Of a stretch of 33,109 bases of DNA, positions 16,530 to 24,490 are shown in pieces. The DNA is taken from contig DAISJD010000024.1 in NCBI GenBank assembly GCA_036821645.1, forward strand, positions 1-33,109, given 5' to 3'. Position 1 is the stretch's first letter, and every line of letters begins with the position of its first letter. Origin of the DNA: DAISJD01 sp036821645. GTDB lineage: Bacteria; Pseudomonadota; Alphaproteobacteria; ATCC43930; CGMCC-115725. The position numbers and the translations under genes were made by a program. The notes beneath the pieces were generated by a model that was given only the letters and a program-made list of their open reading frames with translations, was not told the origin of the DNA and did not search any database.

Positions 16530-16931
16530 ATGACCCGTTTGCGCCTCAGGGCCGTGTCGGCGGCGGATTTGGCCGTGCTGTCCGGCATGGTGCAGGATGC
16601 TGTGCTGATCCGAACCGATATGGTCTATCTCGCGGCGGAGCGCCGGTTCGTGCTGGCGATCAATCGGTTTTGCTGGGAACATCCCGCCGAACCGGCCTTG
16701 CGGGTTTCGGCGGGATTGGTCTTCGACGCGGTGAACCGGGTCCGGGTTCGCGGCCTTGCCCAGGACGGGTTTTTGGCGTTGTTGGCGGCGCAAGCGGTTG
16801 GGGACGAGATTCGGCTCGATTTTTCCGGCGGCGGGGCCGTTCTCTTGACGGTGGGGCGGATCGAGGCCCGATTGGAAGATTTCGGCGAGCCCTGGCCAAC
16901 CCAATGGCGCCCCCGGCACGATCTGGATTAA
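16530..16931 (+). CDS. DUF2948 family protein
   Basis: A 133-residue protein matching DUF2948: LRLRAVSAADLAVLSGMVQD, then LAAERRFVLAINRFCWE, and the C-terminal LEDFGEPWPTQWRPRHDL. It is predominantly beta with no signal peptide or membrane segment. The family is found in alphaproteobacteria directly after murA and before the his genes, as here, except that a methyltransferase has come between. GAAAGG precedes the start by about 9 nt. Function is unknown. Confidence 0.85.
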   Translation: MTRLRLRAVSAADLAVLSGMVQDAVLIRTDMVYLAAERRFVLAINRFCWEHPAEPALRVSAGLVFDAVNRVRVRGLAQDGFLALLAAQAVGDEIRLDFSGGGAVLLTVGRIEARLEDFGEPWPTQWRPRHDLD

Positions 16932-16952
16932 GCGCGGTTTTGCCTTTATAAG
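16924..16952 (+). promoter_or_regulatory. Candidate promoter of the methyltransferase gene
   Basis: TGGATT (16924-16929) and TATAAG (16947-16952) are 17 nt apart, overlapping the end of the DUF2948 gene. The -10 is good and the -35 weak. The element suggests that the methyltransferase is expressed independently. Confidence 0.35.
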
Positions 16953-16998
16953 GAACGGGTTCGGCTGGGAAGGCCGACACGTTGAACGGGACGTTTTG

Positions 16999-17790
16999 AT
17001 GCTTTTGGATGATTTGCCGACCCCGGAGCAGTTGCGCACCTTGCCGTCGATGTTTCACAACACGATCATCGGCCATGCCAAACTCGCTTATCTCAATCCT
17101 TTGTCGGGTGCCCGGCTCGCGGCGGTGACATCCTTGATCGACCCTCCCGATGGGGGGCTTTATCTCGATATCGGGTGCGGCAAGGGCACCTATCTCATGG
17201 ATTTGCTGGCCGCCCGGCCAGGGGCACGGGGGCTTGGCCTCGATATCAATCCGCATTTTGCCGCCATCGCCGAGGCCGAAGCCTGTCGGCGCGGGGTGCC
17301 GGATCGGGTCTCGTTTATCCTTGGCTCCGCCGAGCAGCATTTGCCGCAAGCGGGGTCCGTGTCGGTCTTGGTGTCCCACGGGGCCAGTCAGGCCTTGGGC
17401 GGGGTCGAGCCGTTTTTGGCGACGGCCGCGCGTCTGTTGGCCCGGGGGGGCCTGTTGATTCTGGGCGAGGCGCATTGGCGGCGACCGCCCGATCCTGCCT
17501 ATCTCGCGATTTTAGGCGGCGGTCCCGACGAGATCAGCGATCATCGCGGCACGGCTGCCCTTGCCCAAAGCGCCGGGTTCGACCTTTTGGCCAGTATGAC
17601 GGCCAGCGATGAGGAATGGGATTGGTACGAGGGGTATTATTGCCGCAATCGGCTCGACTGGGCGCGGCGCTACCCGGCGGAGGCCCTGGCCGCCGACTTG
17701 GCGGCCAGGGCTCGGTCATGGCACGAGGCTTATCTAACCTGGGGCCGGACCACGCTTGGATTCGGTTTGTATTTGTTGCGCAAACCTTAA
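16999..17790 (+). CDS. Class I SAM-dependent methyltransferase
   Basis: A 263-residue protein. Motif I is LDIGCGKGTYLMDLL near residue 55, with an acidic LGLDIN after the second strand and a post-motif LGSAEQHLPQ. The C-terminal segment has an aromatic-rich EEWDWYEGYYCRNRLDWARRY of a kind seen in small-molecule methyltransferases. The N-terminus MFHNTIIGHAKLAYLNPLSG may cap the active site. Substrate is unknown. ATG 16999 is used; a TTG directly precedes it. It lies between DUF2948 and hisG, which are usually adjacent, and it has a plausible promoter of its own, so it looks like an insertion into a conserved block. Confidence 0.82.
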   Translation: MLLDDLPTPEQLRTLPSMFHNTIIGHAKLAYLNPLSGARLAAVTSLIDPPDGGLYLDIGCGKGTYLMDLLAARPGARGLGLDINPHFAAIAEAEACRRGVPDRVSFILGSAEQHLPQAGSVSVLVSHGASQALGGVEPFLATAARLLARGGLLILGEAHWRRPPDPAYLAILGGGPDEISDHRGTAALAQSAGFDLLASMTASDEEWDWYEGYYCRNRLDWARRYPAEALAADLAARARSWHEAYLTWGRTTLGFGLYLLRKP

Positions 17791-17875
17791 TCGTGCCGAA
17801 CGGTGCCAGATGAGCGCGCGAGATGACCGCTATGGTCTGCGCCATGGGGAGCTTTGACCCTGTAGGGCATCGCCG

Positions 17876-17930
17876 TTGTGCAAGCATCATATCACGTAGG
17901 GCTTGCCTTGTGCGATGGTTGCACTGCAAG
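17876..17930 (+). promoter_or_regulatory. Possible hisG leader with competing hairpins and two His codons
   Basis: GCTTGC at 17901-17906 can pair with GCAAGC at 17880-17885, or its CTTGC can pair with GCAAG at 17926-17930, the latter helped by GTGC/GCAC (17910-17913, 17921-17924). The two folds exclude each other. A minimal frame TTG-TGC-AAG-CAT-CAT-ATC-ACG-TAG (17876-17899) places two His codons at the first hairpin. No U-rich terminator follows, so any mechanism would not be classical attenuation. Confidence 0.25.
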
Positions 17931-17990
17931 AAAAGCGCGTCGCTGCACCGGACGACCGGGATGACGGCACTAAGGTGAGGGAGACGATTG

Positions 17991-18656
17991 ATGCACACCC
18001 CTGAGACGTTGGTCTTGGCGCTGCCCAAGGGACGCATCCTAAAGCAGGTCGTGCCGCTTTTGGCCCGTGTCGGTATTGAGATCGAACCCGATTTTGCCAA
18101 TGACGATTCCCGAAAATTGCGGTTCACCACCAATATCCCGACGCTTGAAGTCATCCGTGTGCGCAATTTCGATGTGGCGACCTTCGTTGCCTTCGGGGCC
18201 GCCCATCTTGGCGTTGCCGGCAACGATGTGTTGATGGAATTCAATTACCCCGAGATTTATGCACCGCTCGATCTCAAGATCGGCCATTGCCATTTGGCGG
18301 TGGCGGGGCCGGAATCTCAGGTGGCCCAGGACGATCCGACCCGGTGGAGTCACGTGCGGGTCGCAACCAAATATCCCGAAATCACCCAGCGTCATTTCGC
18401 GGCGCGCGGCGTTCAGGCGGAATGCGTGAAATTGAACGGGGCGATGGAACTCGCCCCCAATCTTGGGCTCTGTCGGCGGATCGTCGATCTGGTCCAGACC
18501 GGGGCGACCTTGAAGGCGAACGGTCTGGTCGAGATCGAACATGTTGCGGATATCACGTCGCGCCTCGTGGTCAATCGCGCCGCCCTTAAAACCCGACCGG
18601 ACGAGGTCAGCGGTTGGATCGATGCTTTCCGGGGGGCCGTCGACCATGCAGCCTGA
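17991..18656 (+). CDS. hisG: ATP phosphoribosyltransferase, short form
   Basis: A 221-residue enzyme that condenses ATP and PRPP in the first step of histidine biosynthesis. LVLALPKGRILKQVVPLLAR at the N-terminus and GVAGNDVLMEF with the C-terminal VNRAALKTRP match HisG. It lacks the regulatory C-terminal domain of the roughly 300-residue long form, so it belongs to the short HisGS type that requires HisZ, a histidyl-tRNA synthetase paralogue, for activity and feedback. HisZ is not in the window. The start has GGGAG a few bases upstream. Its 3' end overlaps hisD by 11 nt. Confidence 0.95.
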   Translation: MHTPETLVLALPKGRILKQVVPLLARVGIEIEPDFANDDSRKLRFTTNIPTLEVIRVRNFDVATFVAFGAAHLGVAGNDVLMEFNYPEIYAPLDLKIGHCHLAVAGPESQVAQDDPTRWSHVRVATKYPEITQRHFAARGVQAECVKLNGAMELAPNLGLCRRIVDLVQTGATLKANGLVEIEHVADITSRLVVNRAALKTRPDEVSGWIDAFRGAVDHAA

Positions 18657-19956
18657 GACGATGCGGCGCGTCCGTCGGTTTGATGCCGCGACACCGGAAT
18701 TTGCGGCTGCTTTCGCAGCCTTTCTTGACGATGGCCGTGCGGCGGTAGTCGCGGTCGAAGACAGGGTCGAGGCCATCATCGCAGGGGTTCGCGCGTCAGG
18801 CGATGCGGCCCTGCTCGATTATACGCAACGCTTCGATCGGTTCGATCTCACCCTCGATCGTCTTCGGATCGGACCCGACGCGGTGCGGGCGGCCGTAAAC
18901 GCCGTCGCCCCGGACACGATGGCGGCGCTCCGTCTTGCGGCGGCACGCATTCGCACGTATCACGAACAGCAAAAACCGACTGATCGGTCCTGGGTTGATG
19001 CGGCCGGGATCCGGCTCGGCTGGCGTTGGACGGCACTCCAATCCGTCGGCCTCTATGTGCCGGGGGGGACGGCGTCATATCCAAGCTCGGTTCTGATGAA
19101 CGCGATTCCGGCCAAGGTTGCCGGCGTCGACCGGTTGGTGATGGTCGTGCCAACCCCCGACGGCGTGATCAATCCCCTGGTACTAGCGGCGGCCGATCTT
19201 GCCGGGGTTGATGAAATCTATCGCATCGGTGGGGCGCAGGCGGTTGCCGCATTGGCCTATGGGACGGCCAGCATCGCGCGGGTCGATAAGATCGTCGGTC
19301 CCGGCAATGCCTATGTCGCGGCAGCCAAGCGTCAGGTGTTCGGGACGGTCGGCATCGATACGATTGCGGGGCCGTCGGAAATTTTGGTCTTGGCGGATCG
19401 GGCGAACAATCCGTCCTGGATTGCGGCCGATCTCTTGTCGCAGGCCGAACATGACACGGATGCGCAGGCGATTCTCATGACCGACGATGCGGATTTTGCC
19501 GATGCGGTCGAGGCGGCGGTGGCCGATCATCTCACCCGCCTGCCGCGTCGGGCCATTGCCGCCGCCAGTTGGCAGCGGTTCGGGGCCATTATTCTGGTGC
19601 CGCACTTGGATGATGCGGTCCCCCTGATCGATCAGGTCGCCCCTGAACATTTGGAACTGGCGATCGAGAATGCCGACGCGATGGCGACGCGCATCCGCCA
19701 TGCCGGGGCGATTTTCTTGGGGCGCTATACGCCGGAAGCGGTCGGCGATTATGTCGGTGGGCCGAACCATGTCTTGCCGACGGCGCGGGCGGCGCGGTTT
19801 TCTTCCGGTCTCGGCGTCGGCGATTTCATGAAACGGACGACAATGCTCGGGGCCGATCTCGCGGGCCTGCGGCAGATCGGGCCTGCGGGCGTCACGCTTG
19901 CCGAGGCCGAAGGGCTCGATGCACACGCACTGTCAATCGCCTTGCGACTAGACTGA
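18646..19956 (+). CDS. hisD: Histidinol dehydrogenase
   Basis: A 436-residue zinc enzyme that oxidises histidinol to histidine in two NAD-dependent steps, close to the usual 434 residues. Family landmarks are GLYVPGGTASYPSSVLMNAI, IGGAQAVAALAYGT, KIVGPGNAYVAAAKRQVFG, AGPSEILVLAD, LLSQAEHDTDAQAIL and APEHLEL. The start at 18646 lies inside the hisG 3' end (an 11-nt overlap), consistent with translational coupling; ATG 18661 is an alternative. Pairing of hisG and hisD is common in alphaproteobacteria. Confidence 0.96.
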   Translation: MQPETMRRVRRFDAATPEFAAAFAAFLDDGRAAVVAVEDRVEAIIAGVRASGDAALLDYTQRFDRFDLTLDRLRIGPDAVRAAVNAVAPDTMAALRLAAARIRTYHEQQKPTDRSWVDAAGIRLGWRWTALQSVGLYVPGGTASYPSSVLMNAIPAKVAGVDRLVMVVPTPDGVINPLVLAAADLAGVDEIYRIGGAQAVAALAYGTASIARVDKIVGPGNAYVAAAKRQVFGTVGIDTIAGPSEILVLADRANNPSWIAADLLSQAEHDTDAQAILMTDDADFADAVEAAVADHLTRLPRRAIAAASWQRFGAIILVPHLDDAVPLIDQVAPEHLELAIENADAMATRIRHAGAIFLGRYTPEAVGDYVGGPNHVLPTARAARFSSGLGVGDFMKRTTMLGADLAGLRQIGPAGVTLAEAEGLDAHALSIALRLD

Positions 19957-20014
19957 GCGATGGCAGGCCGTGTGATGAGGGTCTGGTGATGAATTCTGAA
20001 AAAAGGTGCAGGCC

Positions 20015-20512
20015 ATGGATCAGGACGAGACGGGGCGGATGATGCCGCAATCGGCCATCGTTGCCATCACCTTGGATGAACGAACCGTCATCAGGCGCAG
20101 CCCGGATATCGAGCACGAGCGTGCCGTTGCAATCTTTGATCTGCTGGAAGAAAATGAATTCGTTCATTTAGGCGGATTGGAAGGGCCGTTCCATCTCCAT
20201 CTGTCGCTTGAGGATAATCGCTTGCTGATCGAGATCGAGACGCCGGATCGCCAACCGCTCGATCGGATCATTTTGCCGATGCAATCTTTTCGCAGCATTA
20301 TTCGGGATTATTTTTTGATCTGCGAAAGCTATTTCAACGCCATCCGCAAGGCGAGCCCGTCTCAGATCGAAGCGATCGATATGGGGCGGCGCGGCCTACA
20401 TAACGAAGGGGCAGAATTATTGCGCGAACGTTTGGCGGAAAAGGTTCGAGTCGATTTCAATACGGCCCGTCGCCTTTATACGCTGCTCTGCGTGTTGCAT
20501 ATTCGCGGCTGA
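20015..20512 (+). CDS. UPF0262 family protein
   Basis: A 165-residue protein of UPF0262, an alphaproteobacterial family found between hisD and a low-molecular-weight phosphatase gene, as here. Conserved features include IVAITLDERTVIRRSPDIEH, FHLHLSLEDNRLLIEI, SFRSIIRDYFLICESYFNAI and the C-terminal FNTARRLYTLLCVLHIRG. It appears soluble with mixed alpha/beta structure. AGG lies 8 nt before the ATG; a GTG three codons upstream is less likely. Function is not established. The next gene starts 9 nt after its stop. Confidence 0.88.
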   Translation: MDQDETGRMMPQSAIVAITLDERTVIRRSPDIEHERAVAIFDLLEENEFVHLGGLEGPFHLHLSLEDNRLLIEIETPDRQPLDRIILPMQSFRSIIRDYFLICESYFNAIRKASPSQIEAIDMGRRGLHNEGAELLRERLAEKVRVDFNTARRLYTLLCVLHIRG

Positions 20513-20521
20513 CCCCATTCG

Positions 20522-20965
20522 ATGCGTGATTTGCCGTCAGCGGTTCTCTTTGCCTGCACGTTGAATTCCATTCGATCGCCGATGGCCGAGGGGATGTTGC
20601 GTCATCTGTTGGGTCACGCGATTTTTGTGGATTCCGTCGGGGTGCGCATGGGCGAACAAGATCCGTTCATGGCCCAGGTCATGGATGAAATCGGTATCGA
20701 TCTCAGTGCCCATACGGCAAAACGCTTCGACGATCTTGACGATGCGTTTTTCGATCTCGTCATCACGCTCTCTCCCGAAGCCCATCATGCCGCCTTGGAA
20801 ATGACCCGAACCATGGCCTGTGCGGTCGAATTTTGGCCGACATTCGATCCGACTGCGGTCGAGGGCAGCCGCGATGCGGTTCTCGATGCGTATCGCGCGG
20901 TCCGCGACGGGTTGATGCGCCGGATCAAGGAACGGTTTCAGGTAACGGGCTGGGGGAAATTGTGA
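20522..20965 (+). CDS. Low-molecular-weight protein-tyrosine phosphatase / ArsC-like protein
   Basis: A 147-residue protein of the LMW phosphatase fold. The P-loop CTLNSIRSPMAEG gives C-x5-R with nucleophile Cys12 and Arg18, closer to ArsC (C-T-x-N-x-x-R-S) than to eukaryotic-type LMW-PTP. The general acid region is FWPTFDPT. A single later Cys (MACAVEF) is present rather than the two resolving cysteines of thioredoxin-coupled ArsC, so arsenate reduction is doubtful and phosphatase activity more likely. It lies 9 nt after UPF0262 and is likely cotranscribed. The physiological substrate is unknown. Confidence 0.82.
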   Translation: MRDLPSAVLFACTLNSIRSPMAEGMLRHLLGHAIFVDSVGVRMGEQDPFMAQVMDEIGIDLSAHTAKRFDDLDDAFFDLVITLSPEAHHAALEMTRTMACAVEFWPTFDPTAVEGSRDAVLDAYRAVRDGLMRRIKERFQVTGWGKL

Positions 20966-21060
20966 GCGATCTTGTGTCACTCTTTGGTGTGACGGCAATG
21001 AGTGCAACCCAGCTACGGCTCTGGGGTATGGCATGAGGTCCCTGTGTTTGCCGGGTTTTG

Positions 21061-21069
21061 TGTTATAAA
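21061..21069 (+). promoter_or_regulatory. Extended -10 promoter candidate for infA
   Basis: TGTTATAAA fits an extended -10 (TG-N-TATAAA) about 100 nt before infA. TTGCCG upstream is only 10 nt away, too close to be its -35. A separate infA promoter is plausible because the preceding gap is 204 bp. Confidence 0.4.
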
Positions 21070-21169
21070 GGGAGCCTGCTTCTGGAATAAATGAACCGTG
21101 TCGCGCGTTCTTGGCATCGTGCGCTGCGGTTTTTCGTGCTTCAATATTTAAAAAAACTCAAGGGTCGGT

Positions 21170-21388
21170 ATGGCGAAAGAAGATATGATCGAGTTTTCAG
21201 GCACGGTGAGCGAATTGCTGCCGAATGCCACGTTTCGCGTCAAACTCGACAATAATCACGAGGTGTTGGCCCATACCTCGGGTAAAATGCGCAAAAATCG
21301 CATCCGCGTTCTTGCGGGCGACCGGGTCAACGTAGAAATGACGCCGTACGATTTGTCGAAGGGCCGGATTACTTTCCGGTTTAAGTGA
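21170..21388 (+). CDS. infA: Translation initiation factor IF-1
   Basis: A 72-residue S1-like OB-fold protein that occupies the ribosomal A site during initiation. MAKEDMIEFSGTVSELLPNA, KLDNNHEVLAHTSGKMRKNR and the C-terminal YDLSKGRITFRFK are essentially canonical, and the length is standard. GGG lies just before the start. maf follows after about 160 bp. Confidence 0.98.
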   Translation: MAKEDMIEFSGTVSELLPNATFRVKLDNNHEVLAHTSGKMRKNRIRVLAGDRVNVEMTPYDLSKGRITFRFK

Positions 21389-21552
21389 CGTTTCCTGTGA
21401 AGGATTGAGCGGGAACGAGCCTGTGCTTCGGTTTTAGGTGCGGGATTTCCGCGTGCGATCGCATTTTGGTCATGGTTGGGGCTGTGCGCTGCAAACCCAG
21501 GACCGGGGTGACTTCGCAGAGTATGGGCGGGTTCAGAGTGACGGATAACATC

Positions 21553-22173
21553 ATGTCGGATGCGCAGGATGGCCGATTTGCGGCGGGGTCGCCTTTGTCG
21601 GCACCGCTTGTTCTGGCTTCCGCATCGCCGCGCCGCGTTGCCTTATTGCAGCAAATCGGTTTTCCGGCCGACCATGTCGATCCAGCCGACCTCGATGAAA
21701 CCCCCGCGGCCCACGAAACCCCGGCACAACATGCGGATCGTCTGGCCCTGGAAAAGGCCCGTCTCGTGGCGGCGCGTCATCCCGGTCGATTCGTTTTAGC
21801 CGCCGATACGGTCGTCGCCTGCGGTCGGCGCATCCTGCCGAAGGCGGAGGATCGCGAGACTGCGGCGTCTTGTCTGCATCTTTTGTCGGGACGTCGTCAT
21901 CGGGTGCATGGCGGCGTCGCCCTCATCGCACCGGACGGGGCGGTGTCGACCCGCCATGTCCAGACGGCCGTGGTGTGGAAACGGTTGGATGAGCGCGAAA
22001 TCGCGTGGTATCTCGCCAGCAATGAGTGGCACGGCAAGGCGGGCGGCTATGCGGTGCAGGGGCTTGCCGCGCGGTTCGTGCGCGAGATTATCGGTTCCTA
22101 CAGTAATATCGTCGGCTTACCCTTGTTCGAAACCAGTCAGCTACTGATCGGGCGCGCCCTCAAGGCGGTATGA
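21553..22173 (+). CDS. maf: Maf-family nucleoside triphosphate pyrophosphatase
   Basis: A 206-residue protein with the Maf signatures LVLASASPRR, a central AADTVVACG with the catalytic Asp, and KAGGYAVQG near the C-terminus. Maf enzymes hydrolyse dTTP, UTP or modified nucleotides to monophosphates, limiting their incorporation and, in some bacteria, affecting septation. The ATG at 21553 is used; GTG 21538 with GGGCGGG upstream is a real alternative. Its TGA overlaps the ATG of the next gene as ATGA, indicating translational coupling with the RNase E/G gene. Confidence 0.9.
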   Translation: MSDAQDGRFAAGSPLSAPLVLASASPRRVALLQQIGFPADHVDPADLDETPAAHETPAQHADRLALEKARLVAARHPGRFVLAADTVVACGRRILPKAEDRETAASCLHLLSGRRHRVHGGVALIAPDGAVSTRHVQTAVVWKRLDEREIAWYLASNEWHGKAGGYAVQGLAARFVREIIGSYSNIVGLPLFETSQLLIGRALKAV

Positions 22174-23573
22174 TGACGATGATGTCGGCGCATCGTGCCC
22201 TCATTCTCTGCGTATCGCCAGGCGAGATTCGGGGGCTGATCAGCGAGCAGGGGCAGGTCATCGATCTGTGTCTGGAACGGGACGAGGGGGGGAGTCTCGT
22301 CGGGGTTTTGTTTTTAGGGCGCATTTTACGGGTGTTACCGGCTTTGCCCGGCTGTTTCGTCGATCTCGGTCTGGATCGCCCCGCCTTTCTGCCGGGGCTT
22401 GAGCTGCCAGGTGGATTGATGCCGGTCGAAGGGGCAAAACTGCTGGTCCAAGTGGTGAAAGACGCGTTCGACGACAAACCCCATGAGGTAACGGCGTCTC
22501 TATCGTTCCATGGGCGTCTTGGGGTTTGGACGCCGGGAAAACCCGGCATCGCCGTATCGCGTCAATTGGCCCCGGCTGAACGCGCCCGCCTTTCCGCCTT
22601 GCTCGCCCCGCTCATCGAACCGGGGGAAGGGATCGTCGTGCGCAGTCATGCCTTCGGCGCACAGGCGGACGATCTCGCCCAAGATGTCGAAACGTTGCGC
22701 CGCCAATATCAGGCGATCATGACGGCGATTGCAGGGATGAAACCGCCCGTGCGGCTCGACCGAGAAGTCGGCGCTTTGGAACGGGTCTTGCTGGCGGCTG
22801 GGCCGCAATGTGGGACGATTCTTGTGAATGATCGGGCCGCCTATGCCGAGGCGCGTCAGATTCTGATGCGGCGCGAACCCAGTTTGGTGCCCTTGTTGCA
22901 GTGTGATCAGGGAGCCGATTTCGCCGGTCGTCACGGCATCGACGCCGCTTTCGATCAGGCGCTCGACCCCTTTGTGTCGTTGTCGGGCGGGGGTGATCTC
23001 GTGATCGAGCTTGCGACTGGTTTTTGTGCGATCGATGTGAATCTAGGGTCTGCCGCCGGTGGGCGCGGGCGTTCGCACGAGATCATTCGGGCGGTCAATC
23101 GGGCGGCCGCCCTGGAAATTGCGCGCCAGATCCGATTGCGCGCCATTGGTGGGGCGATTGTCGTGGATTTCATTTCCATGTCGGTACGCGATCATCGCGC
23201 TGAGATTGCGGCCTGTTTGGCTGAGGCGGTGTCGAGCGACCCGGTTCCCGTCGAATGCCATGGTTGGACCCGACTCGGACATTTTGAATTGACCCGCAAG
23301 CGGATGGGGCAGAGCTTGGCCGATCGCATGCTGGCACCCGGATCGATCCGGCGTGTGCGCAGTGCCCGTACCACGGCCCTTGCCGCCTTGCGCCAGATGC
23401 GATCGGCCCCGTTTCGTGTGGGCGTGATGATCGTCAAGGTCGCCCCCGCCGTTGCCGATGCCTTGAAGGGGCCTTTAGCGCCTTTCATGGCGGAACTGAC
23501 GCGCACGATCGGGCGTGACATCCGCGTGGAGGCGGAAACGGGTCGCGATGATGAGTCGATCGACCTTCTCTGA
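22170..23573 (+). CDS. Ribonuclease E/G family protein (RNase G-like)
   Basis: A 467-residue endoribonuclease homologue. The N-terminus contains a short S1-like region (GVLFLGRILRVLPALPGCFVDLG). The catalytic core carries the two Mg-binding aspartates in CAIDVN and IVVDFISMS, corresponding to Asp303 and Asp346 of E. coli RNase E. RRREPSLV-like and GHFELTRKRMGQSL segments are typical. It lacks the CPxCxG zinc-link and the long C-terminal degradosome scaffold of RNase E, so it is the short RNase G-like paralogue. The first ATG overlaps maf by 4 nt. yacG follows, the usual alphaproteobacterial order. Confidence 0.9.
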   Translation: MMTMMSAHRALILCVSPGEIRGLISEQGQVIDLCLERDEGGSLVGVLFLGRILRVLPALPGCFVDLGLDRPAFLPGLELPGGLMPVEGAKLLVQVVKDAFDDKPHEVTASLSFHGRLGVWTPGKPGIAVSRQLAPAERARLSALLAPLIEPGEGIVVRSHAFGAQADDLAQDVETLRRQYQAIMTAIAGMKPPVRLDREVGALERVLLAAGPQCGTILVNDRAAYAEARQILMRREPSLVPLLQCDQGADFAGRHGIDAAFDQALDPFVSLSGGGDLVIELATGFCAIDVNLGSAAGGRGRSHEIIRAVNRAAALEIARQIRLRAIGGAIVVDFISMSVRDHRAEIAACLAEAVSSDPVPVECHGWTRLGHFELTRKRMGQSLADRMLAPGSIRRVRSARTTALAALRQMRSAPFRVGVMIVKVAPAVADALKGPLAPFMAELTRTIGRDIRVEAETGRDDESIDLL

Positions 23574-23635
23574 GCCGGGCGATGGCCCGGCACTTGCCGA
23601 TATATGTAATGCCTGACATCCCCAAAGAGGCTACG

Positions 23636-23818
23636 ATGGATGACCCGCATGTGAACGATCCTTTGGCCCCGGCCTGTCCGATTTGCGGCAAGCCCGCCTC
23701 AAATCGGGCGCAGAGGCCGTTCTGTTCGAAACGATGTCAGCAGGTCGATCTGCATCGGTGGCTGGGGGGCGTCTATCGGGTCGAAACCGACGAAGGGCCC
23801 GACGCGGACGAGCCCTGA
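23636..23818 (+). CDS. yacG: DNA gyrase inhibitor YacG (zinc-binding)
   Basis: A 60-residue protein with the YacG zinc finger CPICGK (Cys14, Cys17) and FCSKRC (Cys30, Cys34), followed by DLHRWLGGVYRVE. In E. coli YacG binds GyrB and inhibits gyrase; that role here is inferred. The start has GAGG 5 nt upstream, and earlier in-frame ATGs lack a ribosome binding site. A GCCCGACG/CGTCGGGC hairpin (23797-23828) overlaps the stop but lacks a T-tract. It converges with the XRE-cupin regulator. Confidence 0.92.
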   Translation: MDDPHVNDPLAPACPICGKPASNRAQRPFCSKRCQQVDLHRWLGGVYRVETDEGPDADEP

Positions 23819-23875
23819 TCCGTCGGGCGCTCATGCGTGTGCCGCCGCAGCACGAGGCTGTTGGCCGACACGGTA

Positions 23876-24490
23876 TTACCCGATCGTATGACCGTAGGTC
23901 ATGACCAGATAGACGGTGGCCGTGTCGGCACCGACATTGCGGTAGGAATGGGTTTGGTCGGCATGGAAAAAGACCGAATCCCCGGCATGCAAAATGCTGC
24001 GTTCGGCCCCGGCGGTAATTTCCACCGTGCCAGCGGAGATTGTCAGGTTTTCCGTCGTTCCCGGCGCATGGGCTTCGGCTTCTTCCACGGTGCCGGGACG
24101 CAAGGTCAGTTCGTAAAATTCGACGCGCCGTTCGCTGTCATAGGGAAAAAGGGCCCGTGAAACGAATCCGCCATCCTGCGATGACAGAACTTTGGAACGG
24201 TCGACATGCATGACCGTCATGCCACCGCCGGTGCCGCCCCCCATGAGGGCGGCAAACGGCACGTCGAGTGCGCGCGCGATCTTCCAAAGCAACCCAATGG
24301 TCGGCATCGAACGCCCGCCTTCGATTTGGCCGATCATGGCGCGACTGACCCCCGCAAGACGGGCCAGAGCTTCGAGCGATAGGCCGCGCTTCGTGCGCAG
24401 ACGCTTTAAATTTGCGCCAATGACGATGCCCAAATCCTCGACCTTTGCCTCAGGGCCCAAGGCGAGGGCGGCTTCTTCATTCACGTTCAT
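23876..24490 (-). CDS. XRE-family transcriptional regulator with cupin sensor domain
   Basis: A 204-residue protein. An XRE helix-turn-helix (LKRLRTKRGLSLEALARLAG then VSRAMIGQIEGGR) spans about residues 27-80. A glycine-rich linker leads to a cupin beta-barrel with EFYELTLRPG, TTENLTISAGTVEI and VFFHADQTHSYRNVG. The layout is that of HTH-cupin regulators, which often control amino-acid, polyamine or sulfonate genes in response to a small ligand. The start MNVNEEAAL is chosen over a 53-codon extension that looks non-coding; GGGA lies 6 nt upstream. It is divergent from the GntR gene across an AT-rich gap and may control it, itself or the ior genes. Confidence 0.87.
   Translation of the reverse strand: MNVNEEAALALGPEAKVEDLGIVIGANLKRLRTKRGLSLEALARLAGVSRAMIGQIEGGRSMPTIGLLWKIARALDVPFAALMGGGTGGGMTVMHVDRSKVLSSQDGGFVSRALFPYDSERRVEFYELTLRPGTVEEAEAHAPGTTENLTISAGTVEITAGAERSILHAGDSVFFHADQTHSYRNVGADTATVYLVMTYGHTIG

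Noticed and set aside
15525..17039. 504-codon minus-strand frame over murA and DUF2948
   Set aside because: It is an antisense shadow of two conserved genes with low-complexity His/Arg/Gly-rich translation.
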